Counted from the first letter of the stretch, positions 7,158-17,441 are shown. The stretch: DNA of 64,000 nt from Methylotenera versatilis 301 (GCF_000093025.1 NC_014207.1:186001-250000), one strand, 5' to 3'. Notes: a model not told the origin generated them from the sequence alone. Made by a program: numbers and translations.

Positions 7158-9983
7158 ATGAATAATCCAACCCCCAACCAAGAATTAGCAAAATCCTTTG
7201 ATCCTAAAACCATAGAAAGCAAATGGTATGAATTTTGGGAGAGCAAAGGCTATTACGCAGCAGGCTTAAACCCAGAAGTTAAAGATAACTTCTGTATCTT
7301 ACTGCCTCCACCAAACGTCACTGGCACCTTGCACATGGGCCATGGCTTTAATCAAACCTTGATGGATGCGTTAACACGTTATCACCGTATGAAGGGCGAT
7401 AACACGCTATGGCAGCCAGGTACTGACCATGCGGGTATCGCCACGCAGATAGTGGTAGAGCGTCAGTTGGATGCACAAGGCGTATCGCGCCATGACTTAG
7501 GCCGTGAAAAATTCCTCGAAAAAGTGTGGGAATGGAAAGAGTACTCTGGCGGTACGATTACTAAGCAGATGCGTCGTCTAGGTACATCACCAGATTGGTC
7601 GCGCGAGCGCTTCACCATGGATGAAGGTTTGAATAAAACTGTGACTGAAACTTTCGTTCGTTTGTATAACGAAGGTCTGATATACAGAGGAAAAAGACTC
7701 GTTAATTGGGATGTGAAATTAGGCACAGCGGTTTCAGATTTAGAAGTAGTGCAGGAAGAAGAAGATGGCTTTATGTGGCACATCAACTATCCGCTTGCCG
7801 ATGGATCAGGCAATTTAACTGTTGCTACAACGCGTCCAGAAACTATGCTGGGCGACGTGGCGGTGATGGTGCATCCTGAAGATGAACGTTACGCACACCT
7901 CATCGGCAAAAATGTAAAACTGCCGCTCTGTGACCGCGAAATTCCGATTATTGCCGATGATTATGTCGATAAAGAATTTGGTACTGGCGTGGTTAAAGTG
8001 ACGCCGGCGCATGATTTTAATGACTATGCTGTTGGCCAGCGCCACAAGTTACCTATGATAGAGATTTTGTCATTGGCAGGATTGGTGAACGAAAATGCGC
8101 CAGAAAAATATCGCGGCTTAACCACTATTGCTGCACGTAAACTAGTCGTGGCGGATTTAGAAGAAAATGGCTATTTAGTTAAAACCGATAAACACAAACT
8201 TAAAGTGCCTAGAGGTGACCGTACAGGCGTGATTATTGAGCCTATGCTGACCGACCAATGGTTTGTAGCGATGAGTAAACCTGCCGCTGACGGCAAATCC
8301 ATTACGCAAAAAGCTTTAGAGGTAGTAGCCAGTGGCGAAATCAAGTTTTACCCTGAAAACTGGGTGAACACTTATAACCAATGGCTGAATAACATTCAAG
8401 ATTGGTGTATTTCACGCCAATTGTGGTGGGGGCATCAAATCCCTGCTTGGTATTCAGATAGCGGCAAAGTTTATGTGGCGACGGACGAAGTCACCGCTAA
8501 AGCATTAGCCGCTCAAGATGGCTACACAGGTAATTTAGTTCGCGATAATGACGTGCTTGATACTTGGTATTCATCCGCACTCTGGCCGTTCTCTACCCTC
8601 GACTGGACAGGCGATGAAGCGATTGATGCGCAAAATCAAGCTTTGCAACAATACTTGCCCTCTAGCGTGTTGGTGACGGGCTTTGACATCATCTTCTTCT
8701 GGGTGGCGCGTATGGTGATGATGACAAAACACATCACTGGCAAAATCCCATTCAAGCATGTGTATGTACACGGTTTGATTCGTGATGCTGAAGGTCAAAA
8801 AATGTCTAAATCTAAGGGTAATGTACTAGACCCGATTGATTTGATTGATGGCATTGGTTTGGATGATTTGATTAAAAAGCGCACTACAGGCTTAATGAAT
8901 CCTAAAGACGCAGAAAAAATCGAGAAGCGTACACGTAAAGAGTTTCCAGAAGGCATAGCTGCTTATGGTACAGATGCGTTGCGCTTTACTTTTGCAGCGC
9001 TTGCTAGCCCTGGCCGCGATATTAAATTTGATTTGCAGCGTTGTGATGGTTATCGCAATTTCTGTAACAAGCTTTGGAATGCGACGCGCTTTGTGTTGAT
9101 GAATACAGAAGGCCAAGATAACGGTTTTGATGCGGCAAGCTGTGGTGAAGGCGGACGTAAGTTTAGTCAGGCCGACCGTTGGATTGTGAGCATTCTGCAA
9201 CGCACAGAAGCTGAAGTTGAAAAAGCATTTGAAGATTACCGTTTTGATTTGGCTGCTAAAGCGATTTATGAATTTGTATGGGATGAGTACTGTGATTGGT
9301 ATTTAGAACTTGCGAAAGTGCAAATTCAAAATGGTGATGATGCTGAAAAACGTGCAACACGCCGTACCTTGTTACGTGTGCTGGAGACAATTTTACGCTT
9401 AGCACATCCAATTATGCCGTTTATCACGGAAGAGATTTGGCAAACTATCGCGCCTATGACGGAGAAACACGGTGCTAGTATCATGCTGGAAACTTATCCA
9501 AAAGCTCAGCCAGATAAACTAGATGATGTTTCAGAGGCTTGGGTTGCACAGCTTAAGCAAATGGTCGATGCGTGCCGTAGTTTACGTGGCGAAATGAACA
9601 TTTCACCAGCAGCACGTGTGCCATTGATTGCTACAGGTGATGCTGAAAAGTTAGCTTTGTATGCACCGTATTTAAAAGCCTTAGCCAAATTAGAAGATGT
9701 GGCAATTGTGGCTGATTTACCAGAAGCCGATGCACCTGTGATGTTGGTAGACAATTTTAAACTGATGTTAAAAGTTGAGATTGACGTTGCTGTTGAAAAA
9801 GAGCGTTTAGGTAAAGAGATTGCAAGGTTAGAAGGCGAGATCGCTAAAGCCAATGGCAAGCTGAATAACGAGAGCTTTGTCGCGCGTGCGCCTGCTGCTG
9901 TGGTTGAGCAAGAAAAAGCACGTGTAGCCGAGTTTGGCGCTAATTTACAAAAACTGCAAAGTCAGTTAGCTAAGTTAGGTTAA
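7158..9983 (+). CDS. valS: Valyl-tRNA synthetase
   Basis: A class I aminoacyl-tRNA synthetase of about 941 residues that charges tRNA-Val. The HIGH motif appears as [15 protein letters not shown] and the KMSKS loop as [14 protein letters not shown] near base 8800. The CP1 editing domain, anticodon-binding domain and the C-terminal valyl coiled coil ([22 protein letters not shown]) are all present. The frame is open upstream to 7107, but the family starts just before the EFWESKGYY region, so I prefer ATG 7158; ATG 7149 is also possible. A rho-independent terminator follows at 10021. Confidence 0.97.
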   Translation: MNNPTPNQELAKSFDPKTIESKWYEFWESKGYYAAGLNPEVKDNFCILLPPPNVTGTLHMGHGFNQTLMDALTRYHRMKGDNTLWQPGTDHAGIATQIVVERQLDAQGVSRHDLGREKFLEKVWEWKEYSGGTITKQMRRLGTSPDWSRERFTMDEGLNKTVTETFVRLYNEGLIYRGKRLVNWDVKLGTAVSDLEVVQEEEDGFMWHINYPLADGSGNLTVATTRPETMLGDVAVMVHPEDERYAHLIGKNVKLPLCDREIPIIADDYVDKEFGTGVVKVTPAHDFNDYAVGQRHKLPMIEILSLAGLVNENAPEKYRGLTTIAARKLVVADLEENGYLVKTDKHKLKVPRGDRTGVIIEPMLTDQWFVAMSKPAADGKSITQKALEVVASGEIKFYPENWVNTYNQWLNNIQDWCISRQLWWGHQIPAWYSDSGKVYVATDEVTAKALAAQDGYTGNLVRDNDVLDTWYSSALWPFSTLDWTGDEAIDAQNQALQQYLPSSVLVTGFDIIFFWVARMVMMTKHITGKIPFKHVYVHGLIRDAEGQKMSKSKGNVLDPIDLIDGIGLDDLIKKRTTGLMNPKDAEKIEKRTRKEFPEGIAAYGTDALRFTFAALASPGRDIKFDLQRCDGYRNFCNKLWNATRFVLMNTEGQDNGFDAASCGEGGRKFSQADRWIVSILQRTEAEVEKAFEDYRFDLAAKAIYEFVWDEYCDWYLELAKVQIQNGDDAEKRATRRTLLRVLETILRLAHPIMPFITEEIWQTIAPMTEKHGASIMLETYPKAQPDKLDDVSEAWVAQLKQMVDACRSLRGEMNISPAARVPLIATGDAEKLALYAPYLKALAKLEDVAIVADLPEADAPVMLVDNFKLMLKVEIDVAVEKERLGKEIARLEGEIAKANGKLNNESFVARAPAAVVEQEKARVAEFGANLQKLQSQLAKLG

Positions 9984-10020
9984 ATGCCAGCTTTGAATGA
10001 GCAAGTAAACTAAGAAATTA

Positions 10021-10045
10021 AAAAGGCGCTGAAAAGCGCCTTTTT
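10021..10045. terminator. Bidirectional terminator after valS / tusA
   Basis: A hairpin with arms AAAAGGCGCT and AGCGCCTTTT (loop GAAA) is flanked by an A-run on one side and a T-run on the other. It lies between the convergent valS and tusA genes and can stop transcription in both directions. Confidence 0.9.
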
Positions 10046-10054
10046 AATTACAAA

Positions 10055-10288
10055 TTAGTCACTACGCTTTTTGATGTAAAAAGTGAAAGTACTGTCATCT
10101 TGATCAAGCTGTAAAAGTTCGTGGCCAGTTTGAACGCAGAATGCGTTAAAGTCTTTCACTGAACCAGGATCCGTTGAAATGACTTTCAACACTTGCGCTG
10201 GCTCAACTTCACTCAGACCTTTTTTACAGCGCAAAATTGGTAATGGACAGTTTAAGCCTGTGGCATCCACTTCTTTATTGAATTCCAT
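10055..10288 (-). CDS. tusA: TusA-family sulfur carrier protein
   Basis: A 77-residue protein with the TusA/YeeD/SirA signature: DATGLNCPLPIL with the sulfur-carrying Cys14 in C-P-L-P. The basic KKG segment and the ISTDPGS strand follow. These proteins carry a persulfide to tRNA thiolation, molybdenum cofactor or sulfur oxidation pathways. Its start codon shares one base with the stop codon of the rhodanese gene (TAATG), so the two are translationally coupled and the rhodanese is the likely sulfur donor. It may be TusA proper or a paralogue; no tusBCDE genes are nearby. Confidence 0.88.
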   Translation of the reverse strand: MEFNKEVDATGLNCPLPILRCKKGLSEVEPAQVLKVISTDPGSVKDFNAFCVQTGHELLQLDQDDSTFTFYIKKRSD

Positions 10289-10626
10289 TATTTCTTTTTC
10301 CCTTCATCTTTTGCTACAAAAGGATAGCCCGCTTTAGCCCATGCCAAAACACCACCCGCTAGGTTATATACATTTTTACTACCTTTGCTGGAAGCAAAAG
10401 CCGCAGCATGCGCCGAACGAATGCCACTGTGGCAATAAAACACGATGTTGTCTGACTTGGGCAGTGATTCATATTTTAGCGGCAACAACGCTAGAGGAAT
10501 ATGTATTGCGCCTTCAATCACACCGCGTGCAACTTCATCATCATTACGCACGTCAACTAATAACAAGGGCTCTGTCGCCATGGTGTTGAATAAGTCGCTT
10601 GCTTGAATTTCACTAAATGTGCTCAT
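10288..10626 (-). CDS. Rhodanese-like sulfurtransferase
   Basis: A single-domain rhodanese with the active-site loop VFYCHSGIRSAHAA, whose Cys carries the persulfide. The C-terminal part NVYNLAGGVLAWAKAGYPF is also characteristic. The open frame reaches 10665, but residues before MSTFSEIQASDLF do not look like the family, so I use the ATG at 10626. It overlaps tusA by one base. The pair suggests cytoplasmic sulfur relay; the acceptor beyond TusA is unknown. Confidence 0.9.
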   Translation of the reverse strand: MSTFSEIQASDLFNTMATEPLLLVDVRNDDEVARGVIEGAIHIPLALLPLKYESLPKSDNIVFYCHSGIRSAHAAAFASSKGSKNVYNLAGGVLAWAKAGYPFVAKDEGKKK

Positions 10627-10871
10627 TAACCTAATACCTAAATTAACCAAAACAAATGATAACAATTTTGACGGGCGACCGCACTAACTATGTGTAGCAA
10701 AGGTTTGCAGCATCTGAGAGATAAAATGATTGCGGACCAATTAAGCCAAATGCAATTCTATGAACAACATGGATATTTTATGGCTATTTAAATATATAAA
10801 ATTGCCGCGTTGAGTTAGTATTTGCGGGTATGACTGAGAAATATATTGTCTTTAACCGAATGGAAACATAA

Positions 10872-12680
10872 ATGACGCCTTTAGAGTTGGCTCGCCAAAC
10901 ACTAATGCAGCTTTCAAAAAGCCATAGTCCTCCGACTCCGGATAACTATCGTCTTGTCTATAATGAGATCGCAGGTTTAGAGGCGGAAGATAATGGCACT
11001 GTTCTCAGTAAGGCTCTGGACAAGGTGTTAAATGACTTAGGCAAAGATAAGCCTAAATACTCAGTCGCCGCACAAAAAATTTCCACTCTAGTCAAGAAAC
11101 ACGACTCTGCCAATTTAGAAAAACATATCCGTAGCTTGCTACCTGTAGGTGCTGGTGATGCCGACAGCGTGAATTGGTCTACGCTTTTACGTTATTTGTT
11201 AAAGCAGCTAGATTTAAATCATAACGGCATCACGCTTAGCCGAAAAAAAGAAGGGCTGAGTCGCGTCCTGATTAATTTTGCCAATGATCCCAATCAGCTT
11301 GGTCAAAAAATTCAGTCGCTAGTGACTTCCTGGGGTGATGGTCAGGCGGTTATGATTGTTAATGAAGATAATGCCGCTGAGCCTGTTAGTGTTGAAGCCG
11401 CATCAACTGCAGTACAAGAAGGCGCGTTAAACACACACACAGCGCATACGGTCGATGATGATGCGCAACATAAAGTAGCTATAGCGTGGCGTGACTTGTT
11501 GATTAGAACGATCACGCTAGTGGTGCTTCCTCAGTTTGCAGAAATTCCAGCAGCGCTAAGCCGAATAGAAGCACTCATAGCACGTGCTCAACAATCAAAT
11601 ACGATAGAGGAAGTGAATGACGTCAGCGAGTCTTTAAAATCGACCTTGCTGAGGGCGGAAATGCAAACGGACTCACAGCATCGCATGCAAGATGCGCTCA
11701 TACAAATGATGCGCCTATTGGTTTCCAGTATGAGTGAGTTAACCGTTGAAGACAAATGGCTGCATGGGCAGATTGCTATAGTCCAAGAGATTATTTCTAA
11801 ACCGCTTAATTTAGACAGTGTTTATAGTGCTGAAAGTAGCCTAAAAGAGCTGATATTCAAGCAATCTAGCCTCAAGCCAGGTCTTATCGCGGCCAAAGAA
11901 ACACTTAAAAGTATGATGAGCACATTTATAAGCGGCTTGGCAGATATTACTGAGAGCACCGGCACTTATCAAATTAAGATTGCCGAATATCAGAAGCTGA
12001 TCTCTGACACCGAAGACATCACGCAACTAAACGACATACTGAGAAGTTTGGTCGGTGATATTCATACCATGAATGCCGATGCACAGCAGTCGCAGTCCGC
12101 CTTTTTAGAAACGCAAAAGAAGGTAGAGGAAGCTGAAAAGAAAATCAACGAGCTGACGACTAAGCTAGATTACATTAGCGAAGTTGCACATGAAGACTTT
12201 TTAACAGGTGCGCTCAATAGACGTGGCATGGATGAGGCAATAGAGCGAGAGTTTGAACGTGCGGATAGGCACAGCACGGCATTATCGTTGGCCATGATAG
12301 ATATAGATCACTTCAAAAAGATTAATGACACCATGGGGCACTCCACAGGTGATGTGGCATTAGCACACTTAGCTAAAGTGGTAAAAAGCATATTGCGTAG
12401 CACGGATGTGCTGGCGCGCTATGGTGGCGAGGAGTTTGTGATATTACTCCCAGGCTCCAAGCAAGATGATGCAGTTAACGTAATTGCAGGCGTACAACGA
12501 GACCTCACTAAAAACTTTTTTATGCATAACAGCGAGCGAGTATTGATCACGTTTAGCGCAGGGGTCGCTGAACGTATGACTGGTGAGAGTGTTGATGCTG
12601 TTCTACCTCGAGCCGATGCTGCGCTATACCTAGCCAAGCAAACAGGGCGCAATCGCGTAGTTGGTGCTGTGCGCCCCTAA
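10872..12680 (+). CDS. Diguanylate cyclase (GGDEF domain)
   Basis: The 602-residue soluble protein has no membrane helix. About 430 residues of mostly helical sensory or oligomerisation sequence come first, with a coiled coil before the catalytic domain (KKVEEAEKKINELTTKLDYI). The GGDEF domain has DFLTGALNRRGMDEAI, DIDHFKKINDTMGHSTGD and the active-site RYGGEEF. An inhibitory-site RSTD lies five residues before GGEEF, so c-di-GMP feedback inhibition is predicted. The enzyme makes c-di-GMP from two GTP. The input signal is unknown. A 245-base gap upstream leaves room for its own promoter. Confidence 0.93.
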   Translation: MTPLELARQTLMQLSKSHSPPTPDNYRLVYNEIAGLEAEDNGTVLSKALDKVLNDLGKDKPKYSVAAQKISTLVKKHDSANLEKHIRSLLPVGAGDADSVNWSTLLRYLLKQLDLNHNGITLSRKKEGLSRVLINFANDPNQLGQKIQSLVTSWGDGQAVMIVNEDNAAEPVSVEAASTAVQEGALNTHTAHTVDDDAQHKVAIAWRDLLIRTITLVVLPQFAEIPAALSRIEALIARAQQSNTIEEVNDVSESLKSTLLRAEMQTDSQHRMQDALIQMMRLLVSSMSELTVEDKWLHGQIAIVQEIISKPLNLDSVYSAESSLKELIFKQSSLKPGLIAAKETLKSMMSTFISGLADITESTGTYQIKIAEYQKLISDTEDITQLNDILRSLVGDIHTMNADAQQSQSAFLETQKKVEEAEKKINELTTKLDYISEVAHEDFLTGALNRRGMDEAIEREFERADRHSTALSLAMIDIDHFKKINDTMGHSTGDVALAHLAKVVKSILRSTDVLARYGGEEFVILLPGSKQDDAVNVIAGVQRDLTKNFFMHNSERVLITFSAGVAERMTGESVDAVLPRADAALYLAKQTGRNRVVGAVRP

Positions 12681-12758
12681 TGTTAGATCTCAAGTTTATT
12701 CTCTTTAAGCGAGTGTTAGAGACAGGGCTGTAGAGGTAACTTCAAAAATAATAGACGT

Positions 12759-12780
12759 AAAAAAGCCCACTCAAGTGGGC
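12759..12780 (-). terminator. Terminator downstream of tRNA-Phe
   Basis: Read on the minus strand, GCCCACTTGAGTGGGC folds into a hairpin and is followed by TTTTTT. It lies directly after the tRNA-Phe 3' end. Confidence 0.85.
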
Positions 12781-12788
12781 AATTTTAT

Positions 12789-12864
12789 TGGTGGCCGGGA
12801 CGGGAATCGAACCTGTGACACGCGGATTTTCAATCCGCTGCTCTACCAACTGAGCTACCCGGCC
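12789..12864 (-). tRNA. tRNA-Phe (anticodon GAA)
   Basis: The minus strand folds as a complete cloverleaf: acceptor stem GGCCGGG/CCCGGCC, D stem GCTC/GAGC, anticodon stem GCGGA/TCCGC with loop TTGAAAA, variable GTGTC, and T loop TTCGATT. The 3' CCA is encoded. Anticodon GAA reads Phe codons. Confidence 0.97.
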
Positions 12865-13062
12865 GTACTTCTTAACGCATTTGCTTACATGTAAATGTTT
12901 GCAAGTCGCGCATTATAGCAAACTTCCAAAGAGTTGGAAAAAATAATTCAAACATTTTTCAACTTATCTTTAAAAGCTTGATTCTGACTTATGTTTAAGG
13001 CTGGGTAGTCATGTAAAATCTTAGCTTAGAAAATATTTGCCAAGAAACTTGATGTATCTCAG

Positions 13063-14100
13063 ATGAAATTCAATATCACACAGCCTAATCAGGCGCTTAA
13101 AAGTCAGCTTGAACATAAAATTAACCATAAAACTAAGCCTTTAGGGTCTTTAGGTATGCTGGAAGCCGTTGCGTTGCAGGTCGGCCTGATTCAGCAAACA
13201 CTTTCACCTCAGCTGTGTCACGCCACTATGCTGGTTTTTGCGGGCGATCATGGCATTGTTGAAGCTGGCGTTAGCCCTTATCCCCAGGCGGTCACGGCGC
13301 AAATGGTGTTGAACTTTTTGCAAGGTGGCGCGGCGATTAATGTGTTTACCAAGCAAAACAATATGCATTTGAGCGTGGTTGATAGTGGCGTGAATTATAA
13401 ATTCTCACCCAGTTTAGATTTAATTGATGCCAAAGTAGCGATGGGAACACGCAACTTTTTGACTGAGCCTGCTATGACGTTAGCGCAATGTGAGCAAGCG
13501 CTTACTCGTGCTGCAGATATTGTGGATGCTAAAGTGGCTGAAGGTTGTAATGTGTTTGGCTTTGGTGAGATGGGTATAGGTAACACTTCATCTGCAAGTT
13601 GTTTGATGAGCGTGCTATGTGGTTTGCCCATTGAGGAGTGTGTGGGCCGCGGTACGGGTTTGGACGATGCAGGGTTGGCACACAAAACGAACATTTTGGC
13701 GCAAGCGATTGCACATCATCATTTAATTAGCAGTGATGCCATGCAGGTATTAGCGACTTTCGGCGGGTTTGAAATCGCCATGATGGTTGGTGCTATGTTG
13801 CAAGCCGCTGCAAAGCAATGCACTTTATTGATTGATGGATTTATCACCACGGCGGCATTGTTGGTGGCAGCCAAATTGCAGCCTGAAATCTTACATTACT
13901 GCGTGTTTACACATTGCTCAGACGAATCTGGCCATAAAAAAATGCTGGATTATCTTCAAGTGAAGCCTCTACTCAATATCGATTTACGCTTGGGTGAAGG
14001 GACGGGGGCTGCGCTAGCTTATCCTTTGGTATTGGCATCAGTTAACTTTTTAAATCAAATGGCTTCTTTTGAATCAGCAAGTGTTTCGCAAAAAATATGA
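13063..14100 (+). CDS. cobT: Nicotinate-nucleotide--dimethylbenzimidazole phosphoribosyltransferase
   Basis: The 345-residue CobT makes alpha-ribazole 5'-phosphate from nicotinate mononucleotide and 5,6-dimethylbenzimidazole, the lower-ligand activation step of cobalamin synthesis. It has the N-terminal LDHKxKPLGSLG-type segment (HKINHKTKPLGSLGMLE), FAGDHGIVEAGVS, FGEMGIGNTSSAS and the C-terminal LRLGEGTGAALA with the catalytic Glu. Length is normal. It overlaps cobS by four bases (ATGA), so the two are translationally coupled. No B12 riboswitch is visible in front of it. Confidence 0.97.
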   Translation: MKFNITQPNQALKSQLEHKINHKTKPLGSLGMLEAVALQVGLIQQTLSPQLCHATMLVFAGDHGIVEAGVSPYPQAVTAQMVLNFLQGGAAINVFTKQNNMHLSVVDSGVNYKFSPSLDLIDAKVAMGTRNFLTEPAMTLAQCEQALTRAADIVDAKVAEGCNVFGFGEMGIGNTSSASCLMSVLCGLPIEECVGRGTGLDDAGLAHKTNILAQAIAHHHLISSDAMQVLATFGGFEIAMMVGAMLQAAAKQCTLLIDGFITTAALLVAAKLQPEILHYCVFTHCSDESGHKKMLDYLQVKPLLNIDLRLGEGTGAALAYPLVLASVNFLNQMASFESASVSQKI

Positions 14101-14867
14101 TATTTGCATTACAAAATCAATGGCACTATTTTTTAACGGCAGTGATGTTTTTTACGCGGGTGCCAGTGCATTTTAGCAGTTTTGATAATGCTGACTTGAA
14201 TAAAGCCACCAGATATTTTCCTTTAATCGGGATTTTAGTGGGTGCTGTAGGCGCTTTGGTTTTTTGGCTAAGTGATATTTTATTGCCTTTAGAGATCGCG
14301 CTTTTGCTCAGTATGGCATCGACAGTTTTGCTCACTGGTGCATTCCATGAAGATGGCTTAGCGGATGCCGTAGATGGCCTGGGTGGTGGCTGGAGTCGAG
14401 AGCAAGTACTCGCTATTATGGTGGATTCACGCATTGGCAGTTATGGCGCAATAGGTTTGTTTCTAGTGTTGCTGACTAAATATCAAGCGCTTACTTATCA
14501 GTGGACAGCGTTAATTCCAGCGACACTAATCGCTGGCCATGCGCTTAGCCGACTGTGTGTGGTGCTTGTGATGTATACGCAAAGTTATGTGAAAGCTGAA
14601 GGTAAATCTAAGCCACTTGGAACGCAGCCTACTGTCACGGAGCTAATTATTGCAACTTTTTTTGGTTTAGCACCGTTGGCATTTTTAGAAATGAAATTAC
14701 TTGCTGCGCTAGTGCCTGTGGCAATCGTTTGGCTGTGGTTTAGTGCAAAAATTAAATCTCGCATAGGCGGCTATACTGGAGACTGCTTAGGCGCAATGCA
14801 GCAACTTACCGAAGTTGCTTTTTATGTTGGCGTGTTAGCCAGCACTACTTTATTTTCCGCGGCATAA
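14097..14867 (+). CDS. cobS: Adenosylcobinamide-GDP ribazoletransferase (cobalamin synthase)
   Basis: The 256-residue integral membrane enzyme joins adenosylcobinamide-GDP to alpha-ribazole (phosphate), the last assembly step of B12. The conserved FHEDGLADAVDGLGGGWSREQ and MVDSRIGSYG motifs are present, with several membrane helices. TRVPV and FPLIG near the N-terminus also fit the family. It is coupled to cobT and lies 32 bases before cobC. Confidence 0.96.
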   Translation: MIFALQNQWHYFLTAVMFFTRVPVHFSSFDNADLNKATRYFPLIGILVGAVGALVFWLSDILLPLEIALLLSMASTVLLTGAFHEDGLADAVDGLGGGWSREQVLAIMVDSRIGSYGAIGLFLVLLTKYQALTYQWTALIPATLIAGHALSRLCVVLVMYTQSYVKAEGKSKPLGTQPTVTELIIATFFGLAPLAFLEMKLLAALVPVAIVWLWFSAKIKSRIGGYTGDCLGAMQQLTEVAFYVGVLASTTLFSAA

Positions 14868-14899
14868 TCACAAACCCTAATTACCAAGCATAGTTACAG

Positions 14900-15490
14900 A
14901 TGAAACTGACCTTAGTTCGCCATACCTCCTTAGATATTGCTCCTAGCATTTGCTATGGGCAAAGCGATGTTGCTGTGTCGGCTAATTTTGAAAATGAGCG
15001 TATGGCATTGCAAAAGAAACTAGCAGCTTTTGAGTTTGATGCGATTTATGCCAGCCCATTAAAGCGTTGTCATCAGCTTGCGCAAGCCTTGTGTGCAGAT
15101 GAGTTATTTGGGCATGCAAGTGAAAATATTAGACTCGATGCGCGTTTAAAAGAATTACATTTTGGCGATTGGGAAATGAGTCCTTGGGATGCAATTCCAC
15201 GTGAGAAATTTGATGTATGGGCAGATGATTATGCCAATCTAGCACCGCCAAATGGCGAAACATTCTCAGAGCTACATGCTCGCGCCAAAAGCTTTGTGGA
15301 GGATGTAAGCAGTCACTCACAAAGTAAAAGTATTCTGGTGGTGACACATGGTGGGTTTATTCGCGCGCTGATTGCCGAAGTGTTGCAAATGCCACTAAAG
15401 CGACTATTTAGGCTCACCATAGATCATGCAAGTGTGACGCAGTTGGAGTTTAATGGTGAAGTGCCTAAAGTGCTTCTAATGAACCTTTAG
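14900..15490 (+). CDS. cobC: Alpha-ribazole-5'-phosphate phosphatase (histidine phosphatase family)
   Basis: The 196-residue histidine phosphatase has the catalytic N-terminal LVRHTSLD (RHT in place of RHG, as is common in CobC), YASPLKRCHQLAQAL, the acid region LKELHFGDWE and the second histidine in VVTHGGFIRAL. It removes the 5' phosphate from alpha-ribazole phosphate or adenosylcobalamin phosphate. Its position directly after cobT-cobS supports CobC rather than a phosphoglycerate mutase-like enzyme. Confidence 0.9.
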   Translation: MKLTLVRHTSLDIAPSICYGQSDVAVSANFENERMALQKKLAAFEFDAIYASPLKRCHQLAQALCADELFGHASENIRLDARLKELHFGDWEMSPWDAIPREKFDVWADDYANLAPPNGETFSELHARAKSFVEDVSSHSQSKSILVVTHGGFIRALIAEVLQMPLKRLFRLTIDHASVTQLEFNGEVPKVLLMNL

Positions 15491-15502
15491 ACATTACTAG
15501 AC

Positions 15503-16513
15503 TTAAGTAATCAATCTATTCTGCCAAAGGTTGAGCGCAGATTCCAATCTTTCCCAGCCATCTTCTGGCGGTAAACCAAACCTTACTGCAGTTCGTGCAG
15601 ATAACCCTGGCGCATCAGAAAAAAGCCGAATCCAAATACCTTGCTGGGCGAGGTGTTGCTGTAAAGCTTGCGCTTCTTTTGTGGGTACAAATTGAAATAA
15701 TGCCGTGCCTGACATTGGCGTTAAGTTGTATTTTGTCAGTAATATTGCGAGTTTCCGGCTATTTTCAGCTAACTGAACACGTGCCTTTTCTTGCCATGTT
15801 ATATCTAACAAAGCTTGTTTAGCAATCAGGCGGCTAGGCCCCGTGATTGACCATGGACCAATGGCTTCTTGCATTTGCTTGAGTATGTGTGTTTCAGCTA
15901 ATAAAAAGCCAACTCTCGCCCCCGCTAAGCCAAAGAACTTGCCTAGTGAGCGCAGCACAAACAGACCTTCTAAATGCGTATACTTGGCAATGCTGCGTTC
16001 AGGCGTAGCATCCATAAATGCTTCATCTACAATCAACCAGCCGCCGCGCGCAGCAAGCGCAGCATGCCAACTCAGTAATTCAGATACTGAGAACTTTGTG
16101 GCAGTTGGGTTATTGGGGTTGCATAGTAAAAGTACGTCAGCTTGCTCAATAATTTTTTCATCAGGAAAGAAATCAAACTTGATGACTTCATGCCCATTCG
16201 CTTGCCATGCATTCGCATGCTCTTGATACATGAATTTGGGCATAGCCACTTTTGAAGCTGCTCGTAATTGCGGTAATACTTGCAAAGCGGCTTGCGAACC
16301 TGCGGTGGGTAATGCAAACTGGCTGCCATAATGCGCACAGGCAGCTTCAATCAAGCCGTCATCTTCTAGTGGCAGTTTTTGCCAAGCGGCGGCAGGAATA
16401 TCAACAATTGGGTAACCGTCAGGATTAATACCTGTCGATAAATCCAGCCAGTTCTCAAGCGGAATGTCATATTGCTTGGCAGCCGCTGCTAAATTTCCAC
16501 CATGTTCAAGCAT
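15503..16513 (-). CDS. cobD: Threonine-phosphate decarboxylase (aminopropanol linker), PLP-dependent
   Basis: The class I/II aminotransferase-fold protein has LSTGINPDGYPI near the N-terminus, CNPNNPTAT, the IVDEAFMDA Asp and the PLP-lysine segment SLGKFFGLAGARVGF. In this family it decarboxylates L-threonine phosphate to (R)-1-amino-2-propanol phosphate for the nucleotide loop. The open frame begins at a TTG at 16519, but ATG 16513 gives the typical MLEHGGNL start, so I chose it. It overlaps the end of cbiB by a few bases. Pseudomonas literature calls this gene cobC. Confidence 0.92.
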   Translation of the reverse strand: MLEHGGNLAAAAKQYDIPLENWLDLSTGINPDGYPIVDIPAAAWQKLPLEDDGLIEAACAHYGSQFALPTAGSQAALQVLPQLRAASKVAMPKFMYQEHANAWQANGHEVIKFDFFPDEKIIEQADVLLLCNPNNPTATKFSVSELLSWHAALAARGGWLIVDEAFMDATPERSIAKYTHLEGLFVLRSLGKFFGLAGARVGFLLAETHILKQMQEAIGPWSITGPSRLIAKQALLDITWQEKARVQLAENSRKLAILLTKYNLTPMSGTALFQFVPTKEAQALQQHLAQQGIWIRLFSDAPGLSARTAVRFGLPPEDGWERLESALNLWQNRLIT

Positions 16514-17441
16514 GCGCAATACTCGCTATCATTAAAGTGATGATTGAAAATATACCTAGCCATATATAAACGCCGTGCCTAACTAGCGCCAATGCACGTT
16601 CTATGTCATTCAGTACAGGCGGGTTGCCTGCCCCCAATACTGGGCGTTCATGCCATTCGCCAAAATAACGCGCTGCGCCACCTAGTTTTACATTGAGCGC
16701 GCCAGCACCGGATGACATGACTGGCCCCGCGTTAGGACTATCCCAAGTGGGCGCTTGGCTTTTCCAGCACCTTAATGCTAACTTGGTATTACCTAGTAGC
16801 GCGTAAGTTAAGGCGGTTAGTCGTGCAGGAATATAATTTAGCGCATCATCGAACCGTGCGGCAGCCCAGCCAAAATAGAAAAATCGTGGTGTCTTATAGC
16901 CCCACATGGCGTCCATAGTGTTAGCTAAGCGAAACAAAAGCGCACCTGTGCCACCCGCAATAAAAAACCAAAATAGCGCACCAAACACGCCATCATTACC
17001 ATTTTCTAACACAGACTCTACAGTGGCAGGAATCGGTTCAATGGCAGAGGAATCGCGGCTCACCATATAAGACGCCGCAGTTTTTGCTAAGTCTTCGTCA
17101 TTATTGTTAAGCGCGGCGCTTACTGCACGGGCATGTTCATGCAAGCTTTTATGACCAATGGCAAAGTAAAGCAGCAAGGTGTTGGCAACAAAACACGTGA
17201 TGAGGTGATGACAAAGCCAGTACGCCAATATGACAAATGGCAAAATTAATAGTAATAATGCGATCAAACCAGTAAAGCGCTGAGTTGGCGAATTTTGCTT
17301 GGCTTTTGGATTAAATCGCGCTTCCAGCTTGTTCGCTAAGAAACCAAAGCCTACCAAAGGGTGGAAGCGCCGCGGCTCGCCCAAAGTGAAATCTAGCGCC
17401 ACGGCTACAATAGCAACCATAGGCATGGCAATCGCGGGCAT
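16506..17441 (-). CDS. cbiB: Adenosylcobinamide-phosphate synthase, membrane protein
   Basis: CbiB/CobD attaches aminopropanol (phosphate) to adenosylcobyric acid. The hydrophobic protein begins with VALDFTLGEPRRFHPLVGFG, aligned with the family N-terminus. It contains LFWFFIAGGTGALLFRLANTMDAMWGYK and SPNAGPVMSSGAGALNVKLGG. The frame is open to ATG 17468, which would overlap the divergent cobQ by ten bases. ATG 17441 or 17426 fit the family better and no Shine-Dalgarno site decides, so the exact start is uncertain. It is the upstream partner of cobD. Confidence 0.93.
   Translation of the reverse strand: MPAIAMPMVAIVAVALDFTLGEPRRFHPLVGFGFLANKLEARFNPKAKQNSPTQRFTGLIALLLLILPFVILAYWLCHHLITCFVANTLLLYFAIGHKSLHEHARAVSAALNNNDEDLAKTAASYMVSRDSSAIEPIPATVESVLENGNDGVFGALFWFFIAGGTGALLFRLANTMDAMWGYKTPRFFYFGWAAARFDDALNYIPARLTALTYALLGNTKLALRCWKSQAPTWDSPNAGPVMSSGAGALNVKLGGAARYFGEWHERPVLGAGNPPVLNDIERALALVRHGVYIWLGIFSIITLMIASIAHA

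Noticed and set aside
10690-10791. A 33-codon frame (MCSKGLQHLRDKMIADQL...) upstream of the diguanylate cyclase
   Set aside because: No ribosome site, no recognisable family, and it lies in the probable promoter region.
13000-13062. Possible cobalamin riboswitch before cobT
   Set aside because: No B12 box or GCCACTG element; the leader is too short.
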